A DNA stretch of 64,000 nt from an uncultured Bacteroides sp. GTDB lineage: Bacteria > Bacteroidota > Bacteroidia > Bacteroidales > Bacteroidaceae. The notes under the pieces were generated by a model, which was given only the letters and a program-made list of their open reading frames with translations, did not search any database and had not been told where the DNA came from. The DNA lies in assembly GCA_900552075.1 (NCBI GenBank), contig URYL01000003.1:124001-188000 (forward strand), given 5' to 3'. Positions 9,193 to 18,181 of this stretch are shown one piece after another; the first letter of the stretch is position 1, and each line of letters starts with the position of its first letter. A program made the position numbers and the translations under genes.

Positions 9193-9231
9193 CAAATTTA
9201 CGACTTTTCAGGCAGTATTATGTTATCTTTG
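9193..9231. promoter_or_regulatory. Divergent promoter region of mtnN-luxS and the YfhO-family gene
   Basis: Two matches to the Bacteroides -7 consensus TAnnTTTG face away from each other: TAAATTTG on the minus strand (9193-9200) for mtnN, and TATCTTTG on the plus strand (9224-9231), 19 bp before the ATG at 9251. Neither has a convincing -33 element. The two promoters are about 25 bp apart and may interfere with each other. Confidence 0.5.
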
Positions 9232-9250
9232 CCTGCCGAAAACATTAATT

Positions 9251-11752
9251 ATGAATAATATGAACTTGTTCAAGAAACTACTGCCCGATGTGGTAGTAAT
9301 CGTTCTTTTTGCTATCATTTCGTTTGCTTATTTCTTTCCGGCAGTGACCGAAGGACGTATTCTGGCACAGCACGATGCCGTGGCCGGTATCGGTTCGGGA
9401 CGTGAGATGAGTGAATACTTGGAGAAGACAGGTGAGCGGACCCGGTGGACCAATGCCATCTTTGGCGGTATGCCTACCTATCAGATGTCGCCCAGTTACG
9501 ATTCAACCGATACGTTGAGCTGGTTGCAGAAGGTATATCACCTGTTCTTGCCGACCTACGTGTGGTATGTGTTTGTGATGCTGCTGGGCTTTTATATCCT
9601 GTTGCGGGCTTTTGATTTCAAGGTATGGATGTCGGCACTGGGTGCCATTCTTTGGGCCTTTTCGTCTTATTTCTTCATCATCATTGCGGCTGGACATATT
9701 TGGAAGTTTGTGGCTTTGGCTTATATTCCGCCTACGATTGCCGGTATGGTATTGGCATATCGGGGTAAACTGCTGGCGGGAGGTATCGTGACCGCTTTGT
9801 TTGTCGCGCTTCAGATTATGGCCAACCATCCGCAGATGAGTTATTACTTCTTGTTTGTCATGCTGTTTATGGCCATTGCCTATGGCGTGATGGCATGGCG
9901 GGAAAAAAAGATACCCCAGTTTATCAAAGCGACTGTAGTCTTGATTGTGGCTGGTCTGGTAGGGGTCTGCGTGAACTTGTCGAACCTGTATCACACGTAT
10001 GAATACAGCAAGGAGACCATGCGTGGCAAGAGCGAACTGGTGAAAGAAAACAATCCGGACCAGACAAGCAGCGGACTGGAACGAAGCTATATCACCCAGT
10101 GGAGTTATGGAATCGGGGAAACTTTCTCCTTGCTGGTACCCAATGTGAAAGGAGGTGCTTCTGTACCGTTGGCAAACAATGAGAAGGCCATGGAGAAGGC
10201 CGACCCGAATTATATGGGGTTGTATAGTCAGCTGGGACAATATTGGGGTGAACAGCCCGGTACTTCCGGACCGGTGTATGTGGGTGCCTTCGTGATGTTT
10301 CTTTTCATCCTGGGACTGTTCATTGTGAAAGGTCCGATGAAATGGGCTTTGGTGGTCGGTACCGTGTTCTCCATCTTGCTCTCTTGGGGACATAACTTCA
10401 TGGGATTGACGGATTTCTTTATCGATTATATTCCGATGTACAGCAAGTTCCGTGCGGTTTCTTCTATTTTGGTCATTGCAGAGTTTACCATTCCTTTGCT
10501 GGCCATTATGGCATTGAAAGAAGTGGTAGAGCGTCCGCAATTGTGGAATGAATCGCGCAAAGCCTTTTACATCACTTTTGTGTTGACGGGCGGCCTGTCT
10601 TTGCTGTTTGCATTGGCACCGAGCTTCTTCTTCCCGTCGTATGTCTCTTCTGCCGAAATGAACGCGTTGCAGAATGCCATTCCGGCCGACCAGCTGGCAC
10701 CTATCCTGGTCAATCTGGAAGAAATACGCAAATCTATCTTTACCTCCGACGCATGGCGCAGTTTCTTCGTGATAGTGATTGGCGCAGTGCTGTTGTGGGC
10801 GTATTGCGCCGGGAAGTTGAAAGCCAAACTCCTGGTGGGTCTGCTGGCTTTGCTGTGTCTGGTAGATATGTGGAGTGTCAACAAGCGCTATCTGTACGAT
10901 GAACAGTTCGTGGCAAAAGGCACGGAGATGCAGCCTTTCCTGGAACCGTCGGAAACCGACCGGGAGATTCTGCAAGACAAATCATTGGATTACCGTGTAC
11001 TGAACTTGTCGGTCAATACGTTCAATGAAAACAATACGGCCTACTGGCACAAGAGTATCGGTGGATATCATGCCGCCAAGCTTCGTCGTTACCAGGAAAT
11101 GATTGACGAGCACATTCAGGGTGAGATTACAGCTTTGTTCAAGACTCTGCCGGCTGTAAATGCCGATTTGAGTCAGGTAGGCGATACGCTGACACCGGTG
11201 CTGAACATGCTGAACACGCGTTATTTCATCATCCCGTTGCAGCAGGGCAAGACCATTCCGGTATTCAATCCGCATGCATTGGGCAATGCCTGGTTTGTAG
11301 AACAGGTACAATATGTAAACAACGCCAATGAGGAGATAGATGCATTGCATCACGTTAATCCGGGCAAGGTGGCGGTCGTTGACAAGAAGTTCCAAGGTGA
11401 AGTGAAGGCTTCTGCCGGGGCAGACAGCTTGAGCTCCATTGTCTTGACAAATTATGAGCCGAATGCCTTGAAATATGAAGTCAATTCACCGAAAGGAGGA
11501 ACCGTGGTCTTTGCCGAAATCTATTATCCGGGCTGGCGTTCGTTCATTGATGGAAAAGAGGTACCTCATGGCCGTGCAGATTACATTCTGCGTGCGATGA
11601 ACGTACCGGCTGGCAAGCATGTGGTAGAATTTACGTTCGACCCGAAATCACTGCATGTGACGGAAATGATTGCTTTCGTAGCACTGGGAATTCTGTTGTT
11701 GGCCATCGTCGTAGCTGTGGTATTGGCTTGGAGAAAGCCGGAAAAAGAATAA
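9251..11752 (+). CDS. YfhO-family polytopic membrane protein
   Basis: An 833-residue integral membrane protein. The ATG at 9251 follows a -7 box by 19 bp and starts MNNMNLFKKLLPDVVV; the frame is open further upstream only by chance. The first 580 or so residues carry many hydrophobic segments (for example VVVIVLFAIISFAYFFP, ALGAILWAFSSYFFIIIAAG), then come a large soluble domain (about 590-800) and a final membrane helix (MIAFVALGILLLAIVVAVVLAW). YfhO-family proteins have a GT-C-like architecture and are linked to adding sugars to extracytoplasmic polymers in Gram-positives; the role in Bacteroidales is unclear. It converges on a glycan cluster, which fits a glycan role but is only context. 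Confidence 0.85.
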   Translation: MNNMNLFKKLLPDVVVIVLFAIISFAYFFPAVTEGRILAQHDAVAGIGSGREMSEYLEKTGERTRWTNAIFGGMPTYQMSPSYDSTDTLSWLQKVYHLFLPTYVWYVFVMLLGFYILLRAFDFKVWMSALGAILWAFSSYFFIIIAAGHIWKFVALAYIPPTIAGMVLAYRGKLLAGGIVTALFVALQIMANHPQMSYYFLFVMLFMAIAYGVMAWREKKIPQFIKATVVLIVAGLVGVCVNLSNLYHTYEYSKETMRGKSELVKENNPDQTSSGLERSYITQWSYGIGETFSLLVPNVKGGASVPLANNEKAMEKADPNYMGLYSQLGQYWGEQPGTSGPVYVGAFVMFLFILGLFIVKGPMKWALVVGTVFSILLSWGHNFMGLTDFFIDYIPMYSKFRAVSSILVIAEFTIPLLAIMALKEVVERPQLWNESRKAFYITFVLTGGLSLLFALAPSFFFPSYVSSAEMNALQNAIPADQLAPILVNLEEIRKSIFTSDAWRSFFVIVIGAVLLWAYCAGKLKAKLLVGLLALLCLVDMWSVNKRYLYDEQFVAKGTEMQPFLEPSETDREILQDKSLDYRVLNLSVNTFNENNTAYWHKSIGGYHAAKLRRYQEMIDEHIQGEITALFKTLPAVNADLSQVGDTLTPVLNMLNTRYFIIPLQQGKTIPVFNPHALGNAWFVEQVQYVNNANEEIDALHHVNPGKVAVVDKKFQGEVKASAGADSLSSIVLTNYEPNALKYEVNSPKGGTVVFAEIYYPGWRSFIDGKEVPHGRADYILRAMNVPAGKHVVEFTFDPKSLHVTEMIAFVALGILLLAIVVAVVLAWRKPEKE

Positions 11753-11776
11753 TGGGTAATTACCTTTGAGAAGATA

Positions 11777-11826
11777 AAACGTCCTGTGGAAGATGCTTAT
11801 GCATTGGAAACAGGACGTTTCTTGTT
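11777..11826. terminator. Bidirectional terminator between the YfhO gene and the glycan cluster
   Basis: Perfect 11-bp arms AAACGTCCTGT (11777-11787) and ACAGGACGTTT (11810-11820) are followed by a T-rich run on the plus strand and TTTTATC on the minus strand. The right arm lies inside the last codons of the GT2 gene that ends at 11797. It would end transcription from both sides. Confidence 0.75.
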
Positions 11827-12570
11827 TTTCAGTGCCCGGATGACGAACCATGCATGGCGCATGACGGTAGATACCACCCCATAATGCTTGCACATGATGT
11901 GGAAGCGTTCTTTCAGGGATGCCTTATGGTTGCGGGTGGTCATTCCTTCATTCAGGTAATCAATAAGTATCAGATGAGTGTGATGGAGCACCTTGCTTTT
12001 TTTCATGACTCGGATGCACCAGTCAAAGTCGGCCGAGAAACGATAGTGCAGGTCGTAGGGTTCTACCAGGTCACGACGGGCAAAGAAGGCCTGATGGCAG
12101 ACCAGCATACCTTCCTTGAAACTCTTCCAGTTCAGGTCTTCGGGGGGGCTGAGACGGCGCATGTGCAGGAAGTGTCCTTCTTCGTCCACGATGGCCGTGT
12201 CGCCATATAGCACATCCGGCAGGGTCGATTCCGTAAGAGAATGTACCATGAGCTGGAGGGTATCGTCTTCGTGCAGTTCATCGCCGGCATTCAGGAAACA
12301 GAGGTAATCACCGGTAGCCAGCTTGATACCTTTGTTCATGGCGTCATACAGTCCTTTGTCCGGTTCGCTCACCACTGTGTGTATGTGTTCCTTGTACTGG
12401 TCGACAATCTGTAGCGTGCGGTCTTTCGAACCTCCGTCTACGATGATGTATTCTACATTCTTGTACGTCTGGGTGATGACGCTTTGAATGGTATCTTCCA
12501 ATACGGCTCCGGCATTGTAAGTGACGGTAATAATAGAGAACTTAGGATGTAAGTGGTGAAAATTATGCAT
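11797..12570 (-). CDS. Glycosyltransferase family 2
   Basis: A 257-residue GT-A-fold glycosyltransferase, last gene of the leftward glycan cluster. The N-terminal FSIITVTYNAG start, DGGSKD (45-50) and a metal-binding NAGDE (94-98) are typical of GT2 enzymes of the WcaA/SpsA type that use a nucleotide-activated sugar at the cytoplasmic face of the membrane. It has no membrane segment. Its start overlaps the stop of the upstream GT4 gene by 8 bases, so it is translationally coupled. Donor and acceptor cannot be told from sequence. Confidence 0.92.
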   Translation of the reverse strand: MHNFHHLHPKFSIITVTYNAGAVLEDTIQSVITQTYKNVEYIIVDGGSKDRTLQIVDQYKEHIHTVVSEPDKGLYDAMNKGIKLATGDYLCFLNAGDELHEDDTLQLMVHSLTESTLPDVLYGDTAIVDEEGHFLHMRRLSPPEDLNWKSFKEGMLVCHQAFFARRDLVEPYDLHYRFSADFDWCIRVMKKSKVLHHTHLILIDYLNEGMTTRNHKASLKERFHIMCKHYGVVSTVMRHAWFVIRALKNKKRPVSNA

Positions 12571-13825
12571 TTTTTCCGGTAATGTGATTGTATATTTGAA
12601 TGTACTGGCTGGCGATAGTGCTTTCTGAATAAGTGGTCACCGCTTTGCGATGAGCCTCAGAACTCAGGGTCTCATAGTCGCCTTCGGTGAGGGTCCAGCA
12701 GATGCCATTGGCCAAATCTTCAGCCGATTTGTATTGAGCTACATAGCCATTGTGGAGGTGGTCAATCATTTGTGGGATACCGCCTACATTGAATCCTACA
12801 CAAGGAATACCGCAGGCCATTGCTTCTACAATGGTGTTGGGCAGATTGTCTTGCAAGGAAGGAGTCACGTAAAGGTCGACGGCATTGTAGATATCCACCA
12901 GTTCTTTTTCGTTGCTGACATAGTTCATCGGGTAGATGGGGAAGGGGAAGAGTGACTTGCACTGTTCGGCCTGGCTTCCCAGCACCACTACGCCTAATTG
13001 CTGACTGAGTTCCGGTTCCTGCTGGGCCAGCAACTTGCAGGCTTCTATCAGGTAGTCGATGCCTTTTCGCTTGTCGGTGATTTTCATTGAACCGAATAGC
13101 AGCAGTTTTTTGTCGACAGGAAGATGCAATTTCTCGCGGGCAAACTTTTTGGCCCGTGGTTTGAACAGATTGGTGTTGATGGCATTGGGAATATTGGTGA
13201 TGTTATGTCCCTGAAGCAGGGCACTTTTACGGGCCATGGCTTCCAACCATCGGCTGCAGGCGATGAACGTGATAGGTGCCGTAGCATAGAGCTTTTGTTT
13301 CTTGTGAAAAGTCTTTTCCGATAAATCATGGTGATGAGGCTTCAACAAGAGCGGGCAGTCATGACATTCCGTGGTGTATTTCTCACATTCTCCTGAATAG
13401 TGGCAAATGCCGGTAAAAGGCCACATGTCGTGTAGCGTCCATACCACGGGCTTTCCAGAAGCAAGAATACGCTGTATGTCTTTCAGTGAGAGCATCCCCT
13501 GATTAATCCAGTGCAGGTGGATGACATCGGCCTGGCGAAACTCGGGTAAGGACGTGATGTCGGTACCCGTATTGGCGATGTCGACAGCGAACAGGTTGTG
13601 GCGCTTGAATCCGTTGGCTGCCCAGATGACGATACGTTCCCAGGTGAACTGCCAGATTCTACGCCATGATTTCTTGAGTGAGACGACAGTTACTTGGTCA
13701 GTCTGTTTGTTGCGGACCAACATCTTGGCTTTTATTCCGTTGTTTTTCAAGGCTTCCATCAGCCGGTTGGCGGCAATGGCAGCACCTCCTATACGTTCAG
13801 CTGTATTGATGATAAGTACTCTCAT
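12563..13825 (-). CDS. Glycosyltransferase family 4 (GT-B fold)
   Basis: A 420-residue retaining GT-B glycosyltransferase. The N-terminal Rossmann domain starts MRVLIINTAERIGGAAIAANRL and contains VVWTLHDMWPFTGICHYSGECEKY, the HDMWPFTG signature of a subgroup of group-1 transferases in surface-polysaccharide clusters. The C-terminal half carries the GT4 donor-binding region with the EX7E-type motif (PNTIVEAMACGIPCVGFNVGG, near residues 340-360). It has its own promoter (13848-13879) overlapping the end of the previous gene, and its stop overlaps the following GT2 gene by 8 bases. Sugar specificity unknown. Confidence 0.93.
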   Translation of the reverse strand: MRVLIINTAERIGGAAIAANRLMEALKNNGIKAKMLVRNKQTDQVTVVSLKKSWRRIWQFTWERIVIWAANGFKRHNLFAVDIANTGTDITSLPEFRQADVIHLHWINQGMLSLKDIQRILASGKPVVWTLHDMWPFTGICHYSGECEKYTTECHDCPLLLKPHHHDLSEKTFHKKQKLYATAPITFIACSRWLEAMARKSALLQGHNITNIPNAINTNLFKPRAKKFAREKLHLPVDKKLLLFGSMKITDKRKGIDYLIEACKLLAQQEPELSQQLGVVVLGSQAEQCKSLFPFPIYPMNYVSNEKELVDIYNAVDLYVTPSLQDNLPNTIVEAMACGIPCVGFNVGGIPQMIDHLHNGYVAQYKSAEDLANGICWTLTEGDYETLSSEAHRKAVTTYSESTIASQYIQIYNHITGKNA

Positions 13826-13847
13826 GGCGTGTCGTTCAAGTTTTCTG

Positions 13848-13879
13848 CAAAGTTAGGAGTTTTTTGTACTTATGTGCAA
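13848..13879 (-). promoter_or_regulatory. Internal promoter inside the glycan cluster
   Basis: On the minus strand, TTG (13877-13879), a 21-bp spacer and TAACTTTG (13848-13855) match the Bacteroides promoter layout. It lies 22 bp before the ATG at 13825 and overlaps the last codons and stop of the upstream GT4 gene. It would drive the last two glycosyltransferase genes separately. Confidence 0.6.
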
Positions 13880-14929
13880 CAGTCTTTCGGCAATTTCCTT
13901 ACTGAATAGGGCCAAATTGAAACGTTCTTCTCCTAATTTTCGGGCATTCCGTCCCATTTGTTCCGCTTCTTGCGGATGGGTATGCAGGTAACGGATGGCT
14001 TTTACCCAGCCTTCCACATCTCCATATTCTACCGCAATGCCGATTCCTTCTTTTTCAATGTCAATCTCGAAATTGGGATTTTTCGAGCAGATAACCGGGA
14101 TGCCCAGTGCGTATGCTTCTACTAAGGTGGTGAGCCCTACGGTATAAGGAAAGTCCAGACAGCAGATGACAATGGCTTTTTTCCGGGCCACCTTCTTTGC
14201 CAGCTCGTAGGGGATGACTCCTTCGGTATAATGAATATGGATGTTGTCGGTCAGTGTCAGGCTGTCGGCTATTTGTTTATAGTTGAGGTTTCCACATGTC
14301 TCGGCAATGAACACTTCCAGATTTTCTTCCGTCTGTGAGAAGGCTTCCAGCATGGTTCTCAGGTCGCGGTTTTCTTTTCCGGTCGAGATGTAGCCTTCCC
14401 GTGGTTGTGGAGGCAGTTCCTTCAACAGGTGGTCGTAGAAAGCCAAATCGGGTCCCCAATGAATCAGTTCCAGTTTGTGTTCCGGTACTTTGTGGGTGGC
14501 GATGGAGTCCTGAATCAGCTTCCGGCTGAAGAGAAACATGTGGTCAATACCTCGGTAGAAGAAACGGGAGATAGCTTCTTTCAGTCGGTTGGGCGATTTG
14601 CGCAGGGCCGTGTGATGCCATATCACAATGGGTTTCCGATACAGGCCGAGGGCTCGTAAGAAGATAACCAGTTCCAAACCCCGGAAAGAGGTGCCGTAAA
14701 GCACCTCATATTTCTCTTTGCAGAAAAGAATTTCTTTTGTAGCATAGAGCATCAGTTTCCATCGGCAGGAGAAGGCTTTGTAACGATGCATTACCGACTG
14801 GATACCGTAGTTTTCCAGCAAAGGCAAGCCATACAGAATGTGTCCGGGAAAGCGGAAGTCTTTCCATTCTTCATAACTTTCCCGTGTGAGACGGGTGTGA
14901 TAGAAATAAATATTGAGTTTTGGATTCAT
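13853..14929 (-). CDS. Glycosyltransferase family 4-like protein
   Basis: A 358-residue GT-B-type glycosyltransferase. The C-terminal domain has the GT4 donor site: an ENRDLRTMLEAF segment, then TTLVEAYALGIPVICSKNPNFE with the EX7E-like spacing (around residues 270-290), and a typical C-terminal helix. The N-terminal acceptor domain is divergent (FYHTRLTRESYEEWKDFRFPGH). The upstream gene ends 10 bp before it, so they are one transcript. Its 3' end contains the promoter for the next gene. Probably adds one sugar of the repeat unit or oligosaccharide; specificity unknown. Confidence 0.85.
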   Translation of the reverse strand: MNPKLNIYFYHTRLTRESYEEWKDFRFPGHILYGLPLLENYGIQSVMHRYKAFSCRWKLMLYATKEILFCKEKYEVLYGTSFRGLELVIFLRALGLYRKPIVIWHHTALRKSPNRLKEAISRFFYRGIDHMFLFSRKLIQDSIATHKVPEHKLELIHWGPDLAFYDHLLKELPPQPREGYISTGKENRDLRTMLEAFSQTEENLEVFIAETCGNLNYKQIADSLTLTDNIHIHYTEGVIPYELAKKVARKKAIVICCLDFPYTVGLTTLVEAYALGIPVICSKNPNFEIDIEKEGIGIAVEYGDVEGWVKAIRYLHTHPQEAEQMGRNARKLGEERFNLALFSKEIAERLLHISTKNS

Positions 14930-14939
14930 GTCTCAGGAA

Positions 14940-15983
14940 TTAACGCCATTTGTTACGTCCTAACCATTTATTGATGCGGTTGAGCAATGCTTTTCCAATG
15001 TTTTTGAAATTCCCGTGGCATAGGTTCAAGTAGAGCTCTTCGAACGAGCGTCCGACTTTAATCCACGGATGCCCCCACGCCATGATGCGGAACATTCGGT
15101 TTTTATAGCCCACATTCTCAATCACGTAACGCGGGTGCTTCAGTGGAAAGTTCAGTTCATGGCGTTGCATGGTAAAAATGCGGCGATATCCTCTTGGAAG
15201 CAAGTCGTTGCTTCCGCCAAAGTGAGTGGAACCGGCGGTGGCTCCCAAGTTATTAATCATGTTCTTGGCCGGGACAATGCTCAGGCCGGAATTAAAGAAG
15301 ATGGCTGCATGAAAGATTGTTTCATAATAAGCTTTCCCACTTTCCCGATGGTGACGGCAAAACTCGATAAATTCTTTCTGGTATTTCCGTTCTTTGATAT
15401 ATTCTTCCAGTTGTCGCAGGTTGAAAGCATCATCCAGGAAACTATAGTGTTCATCCCATTGGTCGATGACACGACGCCAGCTGGCCCATCCTGAGATAGA
15501 AAAAGTCGTAGCAAAGAAATAATCGTACGGCATATCTTTACTGATTTCATCGTAGTTTATTCCCGTAATCATACTGATACGTGTGTCATGCTCATATTTG
15601 TCCAGCAGTTCTTTGCAGAATGGGAAAAAGGAGAGTGAAGGAATGTCATCGTCTTCAAGTACAATGCATTTCTCGACAATGGAAAAGGCCCATTTTTGGG
15701 AAAGATATTCAGATGGGTCACAACCAAAATTCTTTTCCTGGTACCATTGATGCACTTCACATTCCCAGTCTATTTCATTGACTATCTTTCGACAAGCCAA
15801 AATGCCGGGCATATCTTTTTCTCCTCTTGGACCATCCTGATAGAGGAACAGCTTGGAAGGACGGGCCTTTTTAACTTGTTCGAATACGGCAGACAGAGGT
15901 TCAGGGCGGTTGAAAAACAGAATCAATACGGCCACATCAACAAGGGCCGGATTGCTATGTATGGGTTTATTTGTTGTTTCCAT
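14940..15983 (-). CDS. GT-A-fold nucleotide-sugar transferase-like protein
   Basis: A 347-residue protein with the start VAVLILFFNRPEPLSAVFEQVKKARP and an LEDDDIPS segment (about residues 112-119) that looks like the metal-binding DxD of GT-A transferases. It lacks the ordinary GT2 DGGSxD motif and belongs to a group often labelled HlpA- or hemolysin-like in Bacteroides surface-glycan clusters. SISGWASWRR and the basic C-terminus (NRINKWLGRNKWR) suggest contact with membrane or lipid-linked acceptor. Its start lies inside the end of licD (17-base overlap). A glycosyltransferase role is likely but not proved by a recognised catalytic motif. Confidence 0.75.
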   Translation of the reverse strand: METTNKPIHSNPALVDVAVLILFFNRPEPLSAVFEQVKKARPSKLFLYQDGPRGEKDMPGILACRKIVNEIDWECEVHQWYQEKNFGCDPSEYLSQKWAFSIVEKCIVLEDDDIPSLSFFPFCKELLDKYEHDTRISMITGINYDEISKDMPYDYFFATTFSISGWASWRRVIDQWDEHYSFLDDAFNLRQLEEYIKERKYQKEFIEFCRHHRESGKAYYETIFHAAIFFNSGLSIVPAKNMINNLGATAGSTHFGGSNDLLPRGYRRIFTMQRHELNFPLKHPRYVIENVGYKNRMFRIMAWGHPWIKVGRSFEELYLNLCHGNFKNIGKALLNRINKWLGRNKWR

Positions 15984-16791
15984 GATTTATAAGTTCCGGA
16001 TGTACATAAATGGCATGTATCTTGCGTTTATCCTCTGGCGGGATTTCCATATAATTCTTGTAGAGGTCTTTTAGGTAGGCGTCTGGGTTGTGCGGAGCCG
16101 GAAATTCTTTTCCTTCAAAGGTCATGCGGCCCAGCGGGAAAATGGAGTCTTTGCGGTGCATGATGCCATATCCGTTGTTGATAAGGATATTGGACATATA
16201 AGTACCTTTCGGATAAAGAAGGTTGAGCAGTCCCCAGAGAGTCCGGTAGAGACCGTATTTGGCATGAAACCAGAAATATTCGGCAAAGGCACGCAGGGAA
16301 TAATAGTGTGCCTTGTGCAGGATGGAGTAGCTGGTAGAAATGCCTTTGGTCAGTTTTTTTACCCATGCCTTCGGTACGCTGGGATAATCGATAAAGGGGA
16401 AAATGTCAATGTACAGTCCCTTCTGGTAGGGGGCCTGCATGTTGTCTCCGCTTTCGATGTACAGCGAGTTCAGGTCACGTACCTTGACAATCGGTTCCTT
16501 GTGGGTAGGGTCGCTTTCCGAAGTCTGCAGGAAAAGTCCTTCGCGCAGTTCCTGAGGGGCTACGCGGATAAACTGTTTCAGCCCTTCCAAAGTCATGGCG
16601 ATGTCAATGTCATCATCCCAGGGGATGAATCCTCCGTGACGGATGCCGCCCAGCAGGCTGCCGCCGTCGAGCCAGTAGTCGATTTGGTGCTTCCGGCAGA
16701 TGCGGTCTACTTCTTCCAGGATGGAGAGCTGCTTCAACTGGCACTCTCTCAGGTTTTGCTTTACATATTCAGTCAGGAACGGATTGTTCAT
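15967..16791 (-). CDS. LicD-family phosphotransferase
   Basis: A 274-residue LicD protein. The family transfers phospho-alcohols from CDP-activated donors to glycans; bacterial LicD moves phosphocholine, and animal fukutin/FKRP, related to it, move ribitol phosphate from CDP-ribitol. Hallmarks are DYWLDGGSLLGGIRHGGFIPWDDDIDIAM (about 38-66), with the metal-binding DDDID at 59-63, and the later YIDIFPFI. Its ATG overlaps the stop of the cytidylyltransferase/SDR gene by four bases (ATGA), so the two proteins are made in step. No choline uptake or kinase gene is near, so ribitol phosphate is a better donor guess than phosphocholine. That donor is inference. Confidence 0.92.
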   Translation of the reverse strand: MNNPFLTEYVKQNLRECQLKQLSILEEVDRICRKHQIDYWLDGGSLLGGIRHGGFIPWDDDIDIAMTLEGLKQFIRVAPQELREGLFLQTSESDPTHKEPIVKVRDLNSLYIESGDNMQAPYQKGLYIDIFPFIDYPSVPKAWVKKLTKGISTSYSILHKAHYYSLRAFAEYFWFHAKYGLYRTLWGLLNLLYPKGTYMSNILINNGYGIMHRKDSIFPLGRMTFEGKEFPAPHNPDAYLKDLYKNYMEIPPEDKRKIHAIYVHPELINHGNNK

Positions 16792-18155
16792 AATGTCTCC
16801 CGTTTTACGTCAATCACTTGTCCGGTATAGTCGGAGGCTAAGGTTCTCAGGGTGGCTTCGGCCACTTTCTCTGCCGATAGCAGGGTGTCTTCCGGTTCGA
16901 TGCCGAAGTTGTGTACCCGCATTGGGGTCTTGGTCCGTTCCGGGTTGATGCAGTTGATATGGATACCAAAGCCTTCCCATTCTTGGGCAATGGCCTGTAC
17001 AAAGTTCACAATGGCCGCTTTCGTCGACGAATAGATGCTGTAGAAAGCCCGTCCACGGGTATAAGAACTGGACGTGAAGAAAATCAACTGTCCCTTGGTT
17101 TCTTTCAGGTAGGGGAAGGCTTCCAAGGCCACGTTGACTGTACCCATGTAGTTGGTCTGTACGGCCGACTGGATGGTCTCGTAAGAGGTGGAAATCAACG
17201 GTTCTTTGTTGAGCACACCGGCCGTATTGACTACGAAGTCGATGCGTTTCTCTTTCTGGTAGACCGATTCCAAGGCTTCCTTCACTGCCTGTCGGTTACC
17301 TACATCCGTATGGTTGAGGCTACGGGAGAAGCAGTACACCTTTCCGCCTTTTTCCTGCAGCATGCGGGCGGTCTCAGCGCCGATGCCGTAGCTTCCTCCG
17401 AAGATGACAGCCACTTTGTCGCGGAAAGTTTCTTCCTGAATCGGTTCGTGGTTCAGCTCACTTTTCCGGAGCTGGAAGAACTTGTCGAGCAGATACGTAT
17501 CCTCCTTGTAGGTCAGCTTCATGTTGCTTTCTTCTCCTTGCACCACATAGATGGGTACTTCCGGCAGGTATTTCTTTACCACCCCACAGTCGTCCGTTAC
17601 TTTGAAGTTCGGGTCTTTCAGGGCAATCTGATAGGCCTTCCGGATGGTGTCGATGGCAAAAGCCTGCGGAGTTTGTCCGCGTCGCAGTCGGGAACGGTCC
17701 GGAATCTGGCAGATGAAATCGTCTTCCACTTCGATGATGGTATCGGCAGAAGGCAGGGCCACGTCAATCGCCTCGTATTTGTCGAGCGCTTCAATCACAT
17801 CGTTAATGATACGTTGGCTGATGAGCGGGCGTACAGCGTCATGAAAAATCAGGTTGACATCACTGCCGGCGTAGGCTTCAATGGCAGAAAGGCTGGAATC
17901 GTACCGCTCTTTTCCCCCTTTGAGGATTTTCTTGATTTTCTTCCATCCGTTTTTGATGACGATGTTCTCAAATTCAGAGATATAGAACGGGTTGGAGACG
18001 ATGGCAATCTCGTCGATGTGGGGATTGCGCTCAAAAGCGTCTACCGTATGTTCTACGACCATCTTTCCGGCCACCTTGAAGAATTGTTTAGGAGTGGAAA
18101 GTCCCAGTCGGCTTCCTACTCCTCCGGCTAATATGACTGCAATGTTCTTTTTCAT
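16788..18155 (-). CDS. Fused IspD/TarI-like cytidylyltransferase and short-chain dehydrogenase, probable CDP-ribitol synthase
   Basis: A 455-residue fusion. Residues 1-230 are an IspD/TarI-type cytidylyltransferase: nucleotide loop LAGGVGSRLG (9-18), HDAVRP (105-110) and RRGQTPQAF (158-166). Residues 245-455 are a short-chain dehydrogenase: GGSYGIG (253-259), NTAG (310-313), Ser361-363 and YSSTK (Tyr375, Lys379). The order matches Haemophilus influenzae Acs1/Bcs1, which reduces ribulose 5-phosphate and makes CDP-ribitol. The promoter at 18182-18212 lies directly upstream and licD is coupled downstream. A housekeeping IspD role is unlikely because of the fused reductase and glycan context. CDP-ribitol is the best guess; another CDP-alditol is possible. 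Confidence 0.9.
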   Translation of the reverse strand: MKKNIAVILAGGVGSRLGLSTPKQFFKVAGKMVVEHTVDAFERNPHIDEIAIVSNPFYISEFENIVIKNGWKKIKKILKGGKERYDSSLSAIEAYAGSDVNLIFHDAVRPLISQRIINDVIEALDKYEAIDVALPSADTIIEVEDDFICQIPDRSRLRRGQTPQAFAIDTIRKAYQIALKDPNFKVTDDCGVVKKYLPEVPIYVVQGEESNMKLTYKEDTYLLDKFFQLRKSELNHEPIQEETFRDKVAVIFGGSYGIGAETARMLQEKGGKVYCFSRSLNHTDVGNRQAVKEALESVYQKEKRIDFVVNTAGVLNKEPLISTSYETIQSAVQTNYMGTVNVALEAFPYLKETKGQLIFFTSSSYTRGRAFYSIYSSTKAAIVNFVQAIAQEWEGFGIHINCINPERTKTPMRVHNFGIEPEDTLLSAEKVAEATLRTLASDYTGQVIDVKRETL

Positions 18156-18181
18156 GCGTTTTTATGGGCGATAAGTTGTGA

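Noticed and set aside
8876..9250. N-terminal extension of the YfhO protein
   Set aside because: The extra frame is antisense to mtnN and lies before the -7 box; ATG 9251 starts the hydrophobic N-terminus.
9503..10975. 490-codon open frame antisense to the YfhO gene
   Set aside because: It is rich in His, Gln and Arg, as antisense of hydrophobic codons gives; no motif seen.
16911..18131. 406-codon open frame opposite the cytidylyltransferase/SDR gene
   Set aside because: It lies wholly antisense to a gene with clear catalytic motifs, has no recognisable domain and reflects codon bias.
16788..18155. Housekeeping IspD
   Set aside because: It is fused to a dehydrogenase, coupled to licD and set in a glycan cluster; the housekeeping enzyme is usually free-standing and about 230 residues.
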